Source: JAKFWI01 sp031398975 (GTDB taxonomy: Bacteria > Pseudomonadota > Alphaproteobacteria > Caulobacterales > Aquidulcibacteraceae). Taken from it: DNA of 64,000 nucleotides. Made by a program: the position numbers and the translations under genes. Of this stretch, positions 42,972-51,899 are shown one piece after another. Where the stretch lies: the NCBI GenBank assembly GCA_031398975.1, contig JANNOI010000020.1, positions 1 to 64,000 on the forward strand, in the 5' to 3' direction. The notes beneath the pieces were generated by a model, which worked only from the letters and a program-made list of their open reading frames with translations, did not search any database and was not told where the DNA came from. Each line of letters opens with the position of its first letter. Positions within the stretch are counted from its first letter, which is position 1.

Positions 42972-44823
42972 TTTTCCTCACATGCGCGAGCAGTGCGGTG
43001 AGCGCGCCCGGCGTCACGCCCTCGATCCGCCCGGCCTGGCCGAGCGTCGCTGGGCGGGCGGCTTTCAGCTTTTGGCGCGCCTCGTGGGAGAGCCCGCCCA
43101 CCCGGTCATAGTCGAGCGCCGGAGACAGGCGCAGGTCCTCGTCGCGGCGGAAGGCCAGCACGTCCGCCTCCTGGCGGTCCAGATAGCCGGCATAGCCGGC
43201 CTCGATCTCGATCTGGGCGCGCGCTTCGGCCGGGACCGCCGCGAGCGCAGGCCACAGTGCGGCGAGCCTGCCCCAATCGACGCCGGGATATGCAAGGAGC
43301 TGGGCGGCGTCGCGGCGCTGTCCGTCCTGGTTGACGCTGAGCCCGGCGCGGGCGGCTTCGACGGGGCTCAGCGTCAGCTGCGCCAGCAGCGCGCGGGCGG
43401 CGGCGATCGCGTCCTGCTTTTCCCGGAAGGCCGCGGCGCGTTCCGCGCCTATGCAGCCCGCCTCCAGGCCCTTCGGCGTCAGGCGCTGATCGGCGTTGTC
43501 TGCTCGCAGGGTGAGGCGGTATTCGGCGCGCGAGGTGAACATGCGGTACGGCTCGCTCACGCCGCGCGTCACCAGATCGTCCACCAGCACGCCCAGATAG
43601 CCCTCGGCCCGGCTGATCTCGACCGGCGCGGCGCCACTGGCCGCGCGCCCGGCGTTGAGGCCCGCCAGCAACCCCTGGGCCGCGGCCTCCTCATAGCCGG
43701 TGGTGCCGTTGATCTGGCCGGCCAAATAGAGCCCCGGAATGCGCTTGGTCTCCAGCGTCGCCAGCAGCTCGCGCGGGTCTATGTAATCGTATTCGATCGC
43801 GTAGGCATGGCGCAGGATGCGGGCGCGCTCCAGGCCCGGGATGGTGGCGATGAAGGCGTCCTGCACCGCCTCCGGCAGCGCGGTGGAGATGCCGTTGGGG
43901 TAGATTGTCGGATCGTCCAGCCCCTCGGGCTCGAGGAAGATCTGGTGGCTTTGCTTGTCGGCGAAGCGGGTGATCTTGTCCTCGATCGAGGGACAATAGC
44001 GAGGGCCGCGGCCCTCGATCGCGCCGGAATAGGTGGGCGAAAGGGCGAGGTTGGCGGCGATGATGGCGTGGGTGGCGGGCGTCGTGGCGGTGACGCCGCA
44101 GGCGATCTGGGGCGTGGCGATGGTGCGGGTCAGGAAGGAAAGCGGGGTGGGCGGATCGTCCCCGCGCTGCATATCGAGGCCCGCCCAGTCGATCGTGCGC
44201 CCATCGAGGCGGGCGGGCGTTCCCGTCTTCAGCCGGCCGATCGCGAAGCCCTGCGCATAGAGGCGTTCGGACAGGCCGATCGCGGGCGCCTCGCCCGCCC
44301 GGCCGGCCGGGATGCGCTTGGCGCCGATATGGATCATCCCCTTCAGGAACGTGCCGGTGGTGAGCACGATCCGGGGCGCGCGGAACACGCGCCCGTCCTG
44401 CGCCGCCACCCCCGCGACCGCCCCGTTCTCCAGCACCAGATCCTCGATCGCGGCCTCCGCGATCGACAGGCCAGGCTGGGCGGCGAGCGCGTCCTGCACC
44501 GCCTGGCGGTAGAGCTTGCGATCGGCTTGCGTGCGGGGGCCCCGGACGGCGGGGCCTTTAGAGCGGTTGAGCAGCCGGAACTGGATGCCGGCCGCGTCGA
44601 CGGCGCGCCCCATCACCCCGTCCAGCGCATCGATCTCGCGCACGAGATGGCCCTTGCCGAGGCCCCCGATCGCGGGGTTGCAGCTCATCTCCCCAATCGT
44701 GTCGCGCCGGTGCGTCGCCAGCAGGGTGCGCGCGCCCAGGCGCGCCGCGGCCGCCGCCGCCTCGCAGCCGGCATGGCCGCCGCCGATCACGATCACGTCG
44801 AAGGAGAGAGCAGACAGGGACAT
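42955..44823 (-). CDS. mnmG: tRNA uridine-5-carboxymethylaminomethyl synthesis enzyme MnmG
   Basis: MnmG (GidA) is the FAD partner of MnmE in modifying U34 of several tRNAs. The 622-residue protein opens with [23 protein letters not shown], then [25 protein letters not shown] and [21 protein letters not shown]-like blocks, with a helical C-terminal MnmE-binding domain. The neighbour mnmE is upstream beyond a 237-bp spacer that holds a parS site. Confidence 0.96.
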   Translation of the reverse strand: [622 protein letters not shown]

Positions 44824-45002
44824 GGGGGCAGGGCGATCCAGCAGGGTGAAGCCCGTCCATAGCGCAAACGCGCCGCCGCCGCGACCCGGCTTTGACGACC
44901 TGGCGTCCGCATCGAAAATTCTACTTCGGCTTTACTGTATTCGCGCGCGGGCGCCGGCGCGTGGTCGCTGGAAACCCTTGCCCTGCTTGGCGTTTCGACG
45001 CC

Positions 45003-45018
45003 GGTTTCACGTGAAACA
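45003..45018. promoter_or_regulatory. parS centromere site between mnmG and mnmE
   Basis: GGTTTCACGTGAAACA matches the parS consensus at 15 of 16 positions, with a perfect 14-bp palindrome at 45004-45017. It is intergenic, 180 bp upstream of the mnmG start. Together with the site in rsmG it marks a centromere about 8-10 kb from the presumed origin. Confidence 0.93.
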
Positions 45019-45060
45019 GGACTTGCTCGTTACCCAATGATTACTTGCCGCCAAAGCCGA

Positions 45061-46398
45061 TCATTTACCGATGCAGAATTGGCCGAATAGCGCATCCAGC
45101 ACTTGCTCCACGTCCACGCGCCCCGTGATCCGGCCCAGCGCCCGCGCCGCCAGGCGCACGTCCTCGGCGGCCAGCTCCGCGCCCTGCCCCAGCGCGGCCT
45201 GCGCCCGGCTCAGGGCTGCATGCGCTTCCTCCACCGCCGCGCGGTGGCGGGCGCGCGTCAGCGGCGCCGCCTCCGCCTGCCCTAGCGCTGCGACCACGCG
45301 CGCCTCCAGCGCCGCCTCCAGCGCCGCCACGCCCTCGCTCTGCGTGGCCGCCAGCGAGAGCGTCTCGAAGGCGGTCGCAGCGGGGATCTCGCCCAAATCG
45401 GCCTTGCTGCGGATCAGGAGGTCGCCGGGGCGCAAGGTCGCCAAGGTCGCCGCGTCGGGGGCCTGGGCGGCGGGGCTCACCCCGAGGCGCAGATCGGCCT
45501 CCTCTGCGCGGGCCAGCGCACGCCGCACCCCCTCGGCCTCGATCGCGTCACGCGCCTCGCGGAGCCCCGCCGTGTCCGCCACCCAGACGGGGAAGCCCCC
45601 CAGCACCAGGCGCACTTCGATCACGTCCCGCGTGGTGCCCGGGATGTCGGAGACGATCGCCGCCTCGCGCCGGGCGAGCGCGTTGAGGAGGGTGGATTTG
45701 CCGGCATTGGGAGGTCCCAGGATGGCGATGCGGTAGCCCTCGCGGACCCGTTCGCCGCGGCTCTGGTCCGCGAGATGGGCCGCCATCTCCGCCAGCACCG
45801 CGCCGATCTGAGCGACAGCGCGGGCGCTTGCGTGGTCGAGCGCCAAATCGTCGTCGGGGAAATCGATCTGGGCCTCGAGCAGCGCCATCGCCTCGATCAG
45901 CCCTGCGCGCCAGCCCTCGTAGCGCAGCGACAACCCGCCCCGCATCTGGGCCAGCGCCTGCACGCGCTGGCCCTCGGTTTCCGCTTCCACGAGATCGGCC
46001 AGGCCCTCGGCCTGCGTGAGGTCGAGCTTGCCATGGGCGTAGGCGCGACGGGTGAACGCGCCGGCCGCGGCGGGCGCGAGGCCCGGGAGCGCCGACAGCG
46101 CCTGCACTAGGCGTGCAAGAATGGCGGGCCCGCCATGAATGTGCAGCTCCGCGACGTCCTCCCCGGTGAAGCTCGCAGGGGCGGGGAAAAACAAAACCAG
46201 CGCGTCGTCGATCGCAGCCCCATCGGCGGGATCGCGCAGCGCGCGGCGCGCGGCATAGCGCGGGGGCGGCGCCGCCCGGCCGGTCAACGCCTCGAGCGCT
46301 GCGCGCGCATGCGGGCCTGACAGGCGCACCACGCTGACGCCCGCACGCCCGGCCCCGCTGGCCAGCGCGTAGATCGTGGTGGGAGCAGGGACGCTCAG
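45061..46398 (-). CDS. mnmE: tRNA modification GTPase MnmE (non-standard start)
   Basis: MnmE works with MnmG on tRNA U34. The 445-residue product begins near TTIYALASGAGRAGVSVVRLSG, has the G domain GPPNAGKSTLLNAL, GTTRDVIE and DTAGLRE, and ends in the CxGK motif FCIGK. The base-specificity NKxD is SKAD (IRSKADL). No ATG, GTG or TTG lies in frame near the conserved N-terminus. The best candidate is CTG at 46398, overlapping the TGA of the upstream gene as CTGA. A lost base or miscalled start codon is the alternative. Confidence 0.9.
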   Translation of the reverse strand: MSVPAPTTIYALASGAGRAGVSVVRLSGPHARAALEALTGRAAPPPRYAARRALRDPADGAAIDDALVLFFPAPASFTGEDVAELHIHGGPAILARLVQALSALPGLAPAAAGAFTRRAYAHGKLDLTQAEGLADLVEAETEGQRVQALAQMRGGLSLRYEGWRAGLIEAMALLEAQIDFPDDDLALDHASARAVAQIGAVLAEMAAHLADQSRGERVREGYRIAILGPPNAGKSTLLNALARREAAIVSDIPGTTRDVIEVRLVLGGFPVWVADTAGLREARDAIEAEGVRRALARAEEADLRLGVSPAAQAPDAATLATLRPGDLLIRSKADLGEIPAATAFETLSLAATQSEGVAALEAALEARVVAALGQAEAAPLTRARHRAAVEEAHAALSRAQAALGQGAELAAEDVRLAARALGRITGRVDVEQVLDALFGQFCIGK

Positions 46399-46643
46399 CC
46401 GCCGCGGCCGGACCGCCCGACGCCCGCAGAGGCGGTCAGCATGTTGACGAACGCTTCCTGCGCCTGCCCGCCCAACGCCATCCAGGAGCGCATCATCGTC
46501 TCCGGCGCCATGAGCTCGATATTGGCGCGCATGCGCTTGGTCATCTCCTCCACCATGCTCTCGTTCAGCGGCGTGATGTCGGGGAGGCCGATGAACTGGC
46601 GCGCCTCGATCGGCGTGCATTCGACTTCGACCGTGACTTTCAT
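46395..46643 (-). CDS. DUF6489-like small protein
   Basis: An 82-residue protein (MKVTVEVECTPIEARQF, then GLPDITPLNESMVEEMTKRM). Families like this in alphaproteobacteria are annotated DUF6489; no function is known. The C-terminal part has a helix rich in Met (ELMAPETMMRSWMALGGQAQEAF). The ATG at 46643 is chosen over upstream frame, which lies in a divergent promoter. Its stop overlaps the presumed mnmE start, so it is probably coupled to mnmE translation. Confidence 0.75.
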   Translation of the reverse strand: MKVTVEVECTPIEARQFIGLPDITPLNESMVEEMTKRMRANIELMAPETMMRSWMALGGQAQEAFVNMLTASAGVGRSGRGG

Positions 46644-46737
46644 GGGCGCGCTCGCGATATGGGGATGGATCTGGTTATAGACCCGCGCGCGGCGATCTGG
46701 ATAGGGTCCGGCCGGGCGCAACCGGAGGAGATGCGCG

Positions 46738-47487
46738 ATGAGCGGACACACGGTCACGATCAAAGGCCCGGCAGGCGATTTCGAGGGCTATCTCGCCCTG
46801 CCCGCGGGGCGCGTGGCGAAAGCGGGCGTCGTGGTGATCCAGGAGATTTTCGGCGTCAATGACGTCATGCGCGCGCTGACGGACAGCTACGCCGCCCAAG
46901 GCTACGCCGCGCTCTGCCCGGACCTGTTCTGGCGCATCGAGCCGGGCGTCGCCCTGACGGACCGCACGGAGGCCGAGTGGAAGCGCGCGTTCGAGCTCTA
47001 CCAGGCCTTCGACGTCGATGACGGGGTGGAGGATATCGACGCCGCGATCGAGCACCTGCGCGCGGTGGTGACAGAGGCCGCGGCCGCGCCCGGGGCCGGG
47101 CCGGCCGCGGAGATCGAGTCGGGGGCGAAGGTGGGGGCGGTGGGGTTTTGCCTCGGCGGGCTGCTGGCCTACCTGACCGCCGCCCGCACCGCCGCGGACG
47201 CGAGCGTCGGGTATTACGGGGTGGCGATCGAGCAGCGCCTGGAGGAAGCAGAGAAGCTCGCCCGCCCGCTGCTGCTGCACATCGCCGAGAAGGACCAGTT
47301 CGTGCCCCCCGACGCGCAGGAGAAGATCAAGGCGGGCCTCGCCCACCACCCCGAGATCACCCTCCATACCTATGAGGGCCAGGACCACGCCTTCGCCCGC
47401 GTCGGCGGCCAGCACTATGACGAAGCCGCCGCGAAGCTCGCGAACGAACGCACCCTCGCCTTCCTCCAGCAGAATCTGCTTGGTTAA
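46738..47487 (+). CDS. Dienelactone hydrolase family protein
   Basis: A 249-residue alpha/beta hydrolase. The nucleophile elbow is GFCLGG (cysteine in place of serine, as in dienelactone hydrolases), the acid is in AEKDQFVP and the histidine in GQDHAFAR. VVVIQEIFGVN near residue 34 supplies the conserved Glu. No chlorocatechol pathway genes are near, so the true substrate is unknown. It is divergent from the DUF6489/mnmE unit. Confidence 0.9.
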   Translation: MSGHTVTIKGPAGDFEGYLALPAGRVAKAGVVVIQEIFGVNDVMRALTDSYAAQGYAALCPDLFWRIEPGVALTDRTEAEWKRAFELYQAFDVDDGVEDIDAAIEHLRAVVTEAAAAPGAGPAAEIESGAKVGAVGFCLGGLLAYLTAARTAADASVGYYGVAIEQRLEEAEKLARPLLLHIAEKDQFVPPDAQEKIKAGLAHHPEITLHTYEGQDHAFARVGGQHYDEAAAKLANERTLAFLQQNLLG

Positions 47488-47546
47488 CGCGTCTTTACGG
47501 TTCGCCTCTGCGCCCCCGCGCGCGGTAGGGGAGGGGAGGGGGGCAG

Positions 47547-48518
47547 ATGCGCGCGATCCGTTTTGAGGCCGTGGGCGGGCCGGAGGTGCTGCGCCTAGTG
47601 GAGGCGCCCGAGCCCGCGCCCGGCCCGGGCGAGGTGCTGATCCGCCAGCGCGCCATCGGCGTCAATTTCCTCGACGTCTATCAGCGCTCCGGCGTCTACC
47701 CTACGCCGCTGCCCAGCAGGCTCGGCTCGGAAGCGGCCGGGATCGTCGAGGCGGTGGGCGAGGGGGTGACGCGCTTCGCGCCGGGGGACCGCGCGGCCTA
47801 TTGCTCAGGCCCGCTGGGCGCCTATGCGGACGCCCATATCGTCCCAGCGGAGAAGGCGGTGCGCCTGCCGGACGGCGTCGGCTTCGATCTCGCGGCCGCC
47901 GCCCTGCTCAAGGGCCTCACCGCCCGCTATCTGCTGCGCGCGACGCACAAGGTTGTTCCGGGCGACGTCATCGTCGTCCACGCCGCGGCGGGGGGCGTGG
48001 GGCAGATCCTGGTGCAATGGGGTAAGCATCTGGGCGCGACGGTGATCGCGGTGGCGGGCTCGCCGGAGAAGGCCGCGATCGCCGAGCGCCTCGGCGCCGA
48101 CCACGCGCTCGTCTCCTCGCGGGAGGACATCGCGGCCGCGGTGCGCAGCCTCACAGGCGGGGAGGGCGCGGACGTCGTCTATGATTCTGTGGGCAAGGAT
48201 ACGTTCGAGGCGAGCCTGGATTGCCTCGCGCCGCTCGGCCTCTTCGTCAGCTTCGGCAATTCCTCGGGCCCCGTCCCGCCATTTCCGCCGAACGTGCTGG
48301 CGCAGAAGGGCTCGCTCTTCTTCACGCGGCCGACGCTCTTCACCTATGTACGCACGCCGGCGCTGCTGGACGAGGCGGCCGCGGACCTGTTCGCCGTGCT
48401 GGCCAGCGGAGCTGTGCGCGTGGAGATCACCCGCCGCTGGAAGCTCGAGCACGCCGCCGACGCCCACCGCGCACTCGAGGCCCGCGCCACGACAGGCAGC
48501 GTGATTTTGGAGCCCTAA
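47547..48518 (+). CDS. Quinone oxidoreductase, zinc-free MDR family
   Basis: A 323-residue NADPH-dependent oxidoreductase like QorA. The fold motifs are GVNFLDVYQRSGVY, LGSEAAGIVEAVGEGV and the dinucleotide-binding VVHAAAGGVGQILVQWGK. The zinc ligands of alcohol dehydrogenases are absent. It follows the dienelactone hydrolase by 59 bp on the same strand. It may reduce quinones by one electron or act on other carbonyls. Confidence 0.9.
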   Translation: MRAIRFEAVGGPEVLRLVEAPEPAPGPGEVLIRQRAIGVNFLDVYQRSGVYPTPLPSRLGSEAAGIVEAVGEGVTRFAPGDRAAYCSGPLGAYADAHIVPAEKAVRLPDGVGFDLAAAALLKGLTARYLLRATHKVVPGDVIVVHAAAGGVGQILVQWGKHLGATVIAVAGSPEKAAIAERLGADHALVSSREDIAAAVRSLTGGEGADVVYDSVGKDTFEASLDCLAPLGLFVSFGNSSGPVPPFPPNVLAQKGSLFFTRPTLFTYVRTPALLDEAAADLFAVLASGAVRVEITRRWKLEHAADAHRALEARATTGSVILEP

Positions 48519-48557
48519 GAGGTCAAAAGTTCCGGGGAGCTAAGGCTGTCGCGCGGA

Positions 48558-48674
48558 TTACTCGGCGGGCGTTCGCCGTCCGTCCGCGGGAGCCTCTTGG
48601 GACGCGTTTATCGCAACGACCGCTGCGGTAATCGCCAATGCCAAGCCAATCATGAACAGGACTTCGGTAAGCAT
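48558..48674 (-). CDS. Tiny single-helix membrane protein (38 aa)
   Basis: A 38-residue frame: MLTEVLFMIGLALAITAAVV, then AINASQEAPADGRRTPAE and a TAA stop. The first 24 residues form one hydrophobic helix; the tail is polar. The start ATG is preceded by AGGTGAAGG, a good ribosome site, and lies 3 bases after the stop of the small gene upstream (TGA AGG ATG). I know no family. The neat spacing and helix favour a real gene. Confidence 0.55.
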   Translation of the reverse strand: MLTEVLFMIGLALAITAAVVAINASQEAPADGRRTPAE

Positions 48675-48677
48675 CCT

Positions 48678-48922
48678 TCACCTGTCCTCCAACGTCCAGA
48701 GTATCGTACGGACGATCAAATGCAAACCGACTGCGAACGCCCCGAGCAGGATCCAGAGGGGCGGCGTGAGTGTTTCGGTCAGTTGTGGATTGATCACCGG
48801 CCCGGCCAAGGCGGCCGCCGCCATCGTAATCGCAAGCGCGTTCACAAGCGCGGCCGAGGCTTGCGCGCCTCGCGGGTCGGGGGGCGGCGCCAGAGGCGGT
48901 CCAAGGATGGACTTAGAGCCAT
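48678..48922 (-). pseudogene. Small two-helix membrane protein, apparently frameshifted
   Basis: A frame ending at 48678 encodes two hydrophobic helices (LVNALAITMAAAALAG and PPLWILLGAFAVGLHLIV) and the end WTLEDR. In that frame the only starts are internal (GTG 48845). An ATG at 48922 in another frame begins MALSPSLDRLWRRPP. One extra C in the C6 run at 48879-48884 would join them into an 81-residue protein with RRPPDPRG at the joint. It is either a short form from GTG, a sequencing error, or a real frameshift. It sits between rho and the tiny gene at 48558. Confidence 0.5.
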
Positions 48923-48936
48923 GCGCTAGCGATGGC

Positions 48937-50229
48937 TCAGGCGTTCATGCTCTGGAAGAAGTCGTCGTTGTTCTTCGAGGAGCGCAGCTTGTCGAGCAGG
49001 AACTCGATCGCGTCCGTCGTGCCCATGGGCGCGAGGATGCGGCGCAGGACGTACATCTTCTGCAGGTGCTCGCGCGGGGTGATGAGCTCTTCCTTGCGGG
49101 TGCCGGACTTCAGGATGTCGATTGCCGGGAAAGTCCGTTTGTCGGCGATCTTGCGGTCGAGCACGATCTCGGAATTGCCGGTGCCTTTGAACTCCTCGAA
49201 GATCACCTCGTCCATCCGCGAGCCCGTATCGATGAGCGCGGTGGAGATGATCGTCAGGCTGCCGCCTTCCTCGATATTGCGCGCCGCGCCGAAGAAGCGC
49301 TTCGGCCGCTGGAGCGCGTTCGCGTCGACGCCCCCTGTCAACACCTTGCCGGAGGAGGGGACGACCGTGTTGTAGGCCCGCCCCAGGCGGGTGATGTTGT
49401 CCAACAAGATTACGACGTCGCGCCCGTGCTCGACGAGGCGCTTCGCCCGCTCAATCACCATTTCCGCCACCTGGACGTGGCGCGTCGCCGGCTCGTCGAA
49501 CGTGGAGGAGATGACTTCGCCCTTCACCGTGCGCTGCATGTCGGTGACTTCCTCGGGCCGCTCGTCGATCAGCAGCACGATGAGGAAGCATTCGGGGTGG
49601 TTGGTCTCGATCGCCTTGGCGAGGTTCTGCAGCAGCATCGTCTTGCCCACCCGCGGCGGCGCCACGATCAGGCAGCGCTGGCCCTTGCCGATCGGGGTGA
49701 CGATGTCGATCACCCGGCCGGAACGGTCCTTCAGCGTGGGATCGTCTTGTTCCATGCGCAGGCGCGAGGAGGGGTAGAGCGGGGTCAGATTGTCGAAATG
49801 CACTTTGTGGCGGACGCGGTCGGGGTCCTCGAAATTGATGAGGTTGACCTTCACCAGGGCGAAATAGCGCTCGCCCTCCTTGGGCGCGCGGATCTGGCCG
49901 TCCACCGTATCGCCCGTGCGCAGGCCGAACTTCCGGATCTGGACCGGCGAAACATAGATGTCGTCGGGCCCCGCGAGATAGTTGGACTGGGGCGAGCGCA
50001 GGAAGCCGAAGCCGTCGGGCAGGATCTCGATCACGCCGGAGCCGCCGATATCGAAGCCGCTCTCGGCGAGCTGCTTCAGGATCGCGAACATCATGTCCTG
50101 CGTGCGCAGGTTGTTGGCGTTCTCGACGGAGAGGTCCTCGGCCATGGCGAGGAGGTCTGCGGGGGTCTTGCGCTTCAGGTCCTGCAGCGTGAGCTGGGTG
50201 ACGCCTTCGAGCAGCTGTTGTTCGGTCAT
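48937..50229 (-). CDS. rho: Transcription termination factor Rho
   Basis: A 430-residue hexameric RNA helicase. The N-terminal domain has LTLQDLKRKTPADLLAMAEDL, the RNA-binding fold has DGFGFLRSPQSNYL, and the motor has Walker A APPRVGKTMLLQ, Walker B VVILLDNITR and the Q/R-loops near TGGVDANAL. The 213-bp leader upstream (50230-50442) contains a DnaA-like TGTGGATGA at 50341 but no clear promoter. Its place between mnmE and hem genes is standard. Confidence 0.96.
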   Translation of the reverse strand: MTEQQLLEGVTQLTLQDLKRKTPADLLAMAEDLSVENANNLRTQDMMFAILKQLAESGFDIGGSGVIEILPDGFGFLRSPQSNYLAGPDDIYVSPVQIRKFGLRTGDTVDGQIRAPKEGERYFALVKVNLINFEDPDRVRHKVHFDNLTPLYPSSRLRMEQDDPTLKDRSGRVIDIVTPIGKGQRCLIVAPPRVGKTMLLQNLAKAIETNHPECFLIVLLIDERPEEVTDMQRTVKGEVISSTFDEPATRHVQVAEMVIERAKRLVEHGRDVVILLDNITRLGRAYNTVVPSSGKVLTGGVDANALQRPKRFFGAARNIEEGGSLTIISTALIDTGSRMDEVIFEEFKGTGNSEIVLDRKIADKRTFPAIDILKSGTRKEELITPREHLQKMYVLRRILAPMGTTDAIEFLLDKLRSSKNNDDFFQSMNA

Positions 50230-50442
50230 GGGAGCTTTGTCTGGGTTTGAAGGCCGCGCGGCGCCTGGGAGGGTCGCGGGGCGTCCTGCGGCGAGGGAGA
50301 GACCCTCAAAGACGCATCAGGTTTAGAAGAAACCGGCGGATGTGGATGAGCGCCGCCAGCGCTGCGCGTGTCTCTACGCGTCTGAAAGTTCGCTCTCATA
50401 TCGCCGCGCCACCGTCAAGGGGCAAGCGGGTACGGCCGCGCC

Positions 50443-50874
50443 TCAGGCCGGCTGTTGCAGCGTCACCAGCAGCACCGCCGCGATCGCGATCACGAACGGG
50501 ACCTCGTTCATGATCCGCCAGAAGCGGGCGCTATGCCGGCGCTCCCCCTTGGCGAGGCGCCGCCCAGCGGCGACGAAAAAGCCGTGCAGCCCGGAAAGCG
50601 CCAGCACCGCGAGGAGCTTCAGCGTCAGCCAGAGCGGGGGCGCGCCGGGGTGGAAGCCGATCCAAAGCGCAAGCCCCAGGGCCCAGGTGGCGAGCAGGGC
50701 GGGGGTGAGGATCAGGGTGCGCAGGCGCTGGGCGGCCGTCACCATCTTGGCCTCCAGCTCCCCCCCGGGGGCGGCCTCGGTCTGGTAGGCGTAGAGGCGG
50801 GGCAGCAGCAGCATGCCGGCCATCCAGGCGATCACGGCGACCAGGTGCAGCCCGCGCAGCAGGTCGTAATTCAT
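50443..50874 (-). CDS. hemJ: Protoporphyrinogen oxidase HemJ
   Basis: A 143-residue inner-membrane protein with four helices of the UPF0093 family. The conserved H in LRGLHLVAVIAWMAGML and the R/K set LPRLYAYQ and KLLAVLALSGLHGF are visible. It oxidises protoporphyrinogen IX, the step before ferrochelatase. Its ATG overlaps the hemH stop as ATGA, so hemE-hemH-hemJ is one heme unit. Confidence 0.93.
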   Translation of the reverse strand: MNYDLLRGLHLVAVIAWMAGMLLLPRLYAYQTEAAPGGELEAKMVTAAQRLRTLILTPALLATWALGLALWIGFHPGAPPLWLTLKLLAVLALSGLHGFFVAAGRRLAKGERRHSARFWRIMNEVPFVIAIAAVLLVTLQQPA

Positions 50875-51899
50875 GAGGCGGCTCGTTTTGGACAAAGGCC
50901 GAAGGCGGCGGGGCACAGCCGGCCCAGCGTCTCGGCGGACAAGCCGTCTCCGGCGTTCGCCGCGGCCACGATCCGTGCGGCCAGGGCGGCGATGAAATCG
51001 GGGCTCACCCCCGGCGTGCGGGCGCGGAGATAGAAGGGCAGGGCGCTCGTCTCCGCGAGGTGGGCGTATTCGATATCGAGCTCCACCAGCGTCTCCACAT
51101 GCTCGGACACGAACGCGATCGGCGCCACGATCACCCCCACGCCATCCCGCCCGGCGGCGGCGATCTCCTGCGGCGTGGACGGCTGAAGCCATTTCAGCGG
51201 CCCCACCCGGGACTGGTAACAGATGCGGGTTTCCCACGCCTCCGGCAACAGCGCGGCGATCGCGGCGGCGGTGCGTTCGATCTGCCATTGATAGGGGTCG
51301 CCGCGGTCGATGGTGCGCTGGGGCAGGCCGTGGGCGGAGAACAGCACGCGCGGACGGTCCGGGGCGCCGGCCGCGCCCCACGCCGCTAGGATCGCCTCCG
51401 CATGGGCCCGCGCGAGGCCCCCATCGCCGGGATAGCAGCACAAGGCATGCGTCGGGCCGCCTCCAGCCTTGGCCCAGGCCGTGGCCCAGGCGGTGAACGC
51501 CGAGCCGGTCGTGGTGGTCGAGAATTGGGGATAGAGCGGGGCGAGCACGGCCTGCGTCGCGCCCCAGGCTTTCGCCGCGCGCGCGGCCTCCTCGGCGAAC
51601 GGGCTCCAATGGCGCATGGCGATGAAGGTCTTGAACCCCTCCGGAAGCGCGTGCTGCAGCGCCTGGGCCTGGGCTTCCGTCTCGCGCTGGATGGGGGAGC
51701 CCCCGCCCATCAGCGCATAATTGGCGCGCGCCGATTTCGCCCGCGTCGCGGCGATCAGCGCGGCGGCGAGGGCCCGGACCGGCTGGGGCGCGCCGAGGAT
51801 CGCCTTGTCGTTGAACAGGTTGAACAGGAACGGGCGCACCGCGTCCTGGTCCGGCGGGCCGCCGAGGTTCAACAAGATGACGGCCGTCTTGGCGCTCAT
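50871..51899 (-). CDS. hemH: Ferrochelatase
   Basis: A 342-residue enzyme that puts iron into protoporphyrin. The catalytic histidine is in LFSAHGLPQRT; the later blocks CYQSRVGPLKWLQPS and GVIVAPIAFVSEHVETLVELDIEY are typical. The N-terminus LLNLGGPPDQDAV and FLFNLFND match. It starts 4 bp inside the end of hemE and overlaps hemJ. Confidence 0.96.
   Translation of the reverse strand: MSAKTAVILLNLGGPPDQDAVRPFLFNLFNDKAILGAPQPVRALAAALIAATRAKSARANYALMGGGSPIQRETEAQAQALQHALPEGFKTFIAMRHWSPFAEEAARAAKAWGATQAVLAPLYPQFSTTTTGSAFTAWATAWAKAGGGPTHALCCYPGDGGLARAHAEAILAAWGAAGAPDRPRVLFSAHGLPQRTIDRGDPYQWQIERTAAAIAALLPEAWETRICYQSRVGPLKWLQPSTPQEIAAAGRDGVGVIVAPIAFVSEHVETLVELDIEYAHLAETSALPFYLRARTPGVSPDFIAALAARIVAAANAGDGLSAETLGRLCPAAFGLCPKRAAS

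Noticed and set aside
50341..50349. TGTGGATGA as a DnaA box in the rho leader
   Set aside because: One mismatch from consensus and alone; one-mismatch matches are expected by chance over 64 kb.
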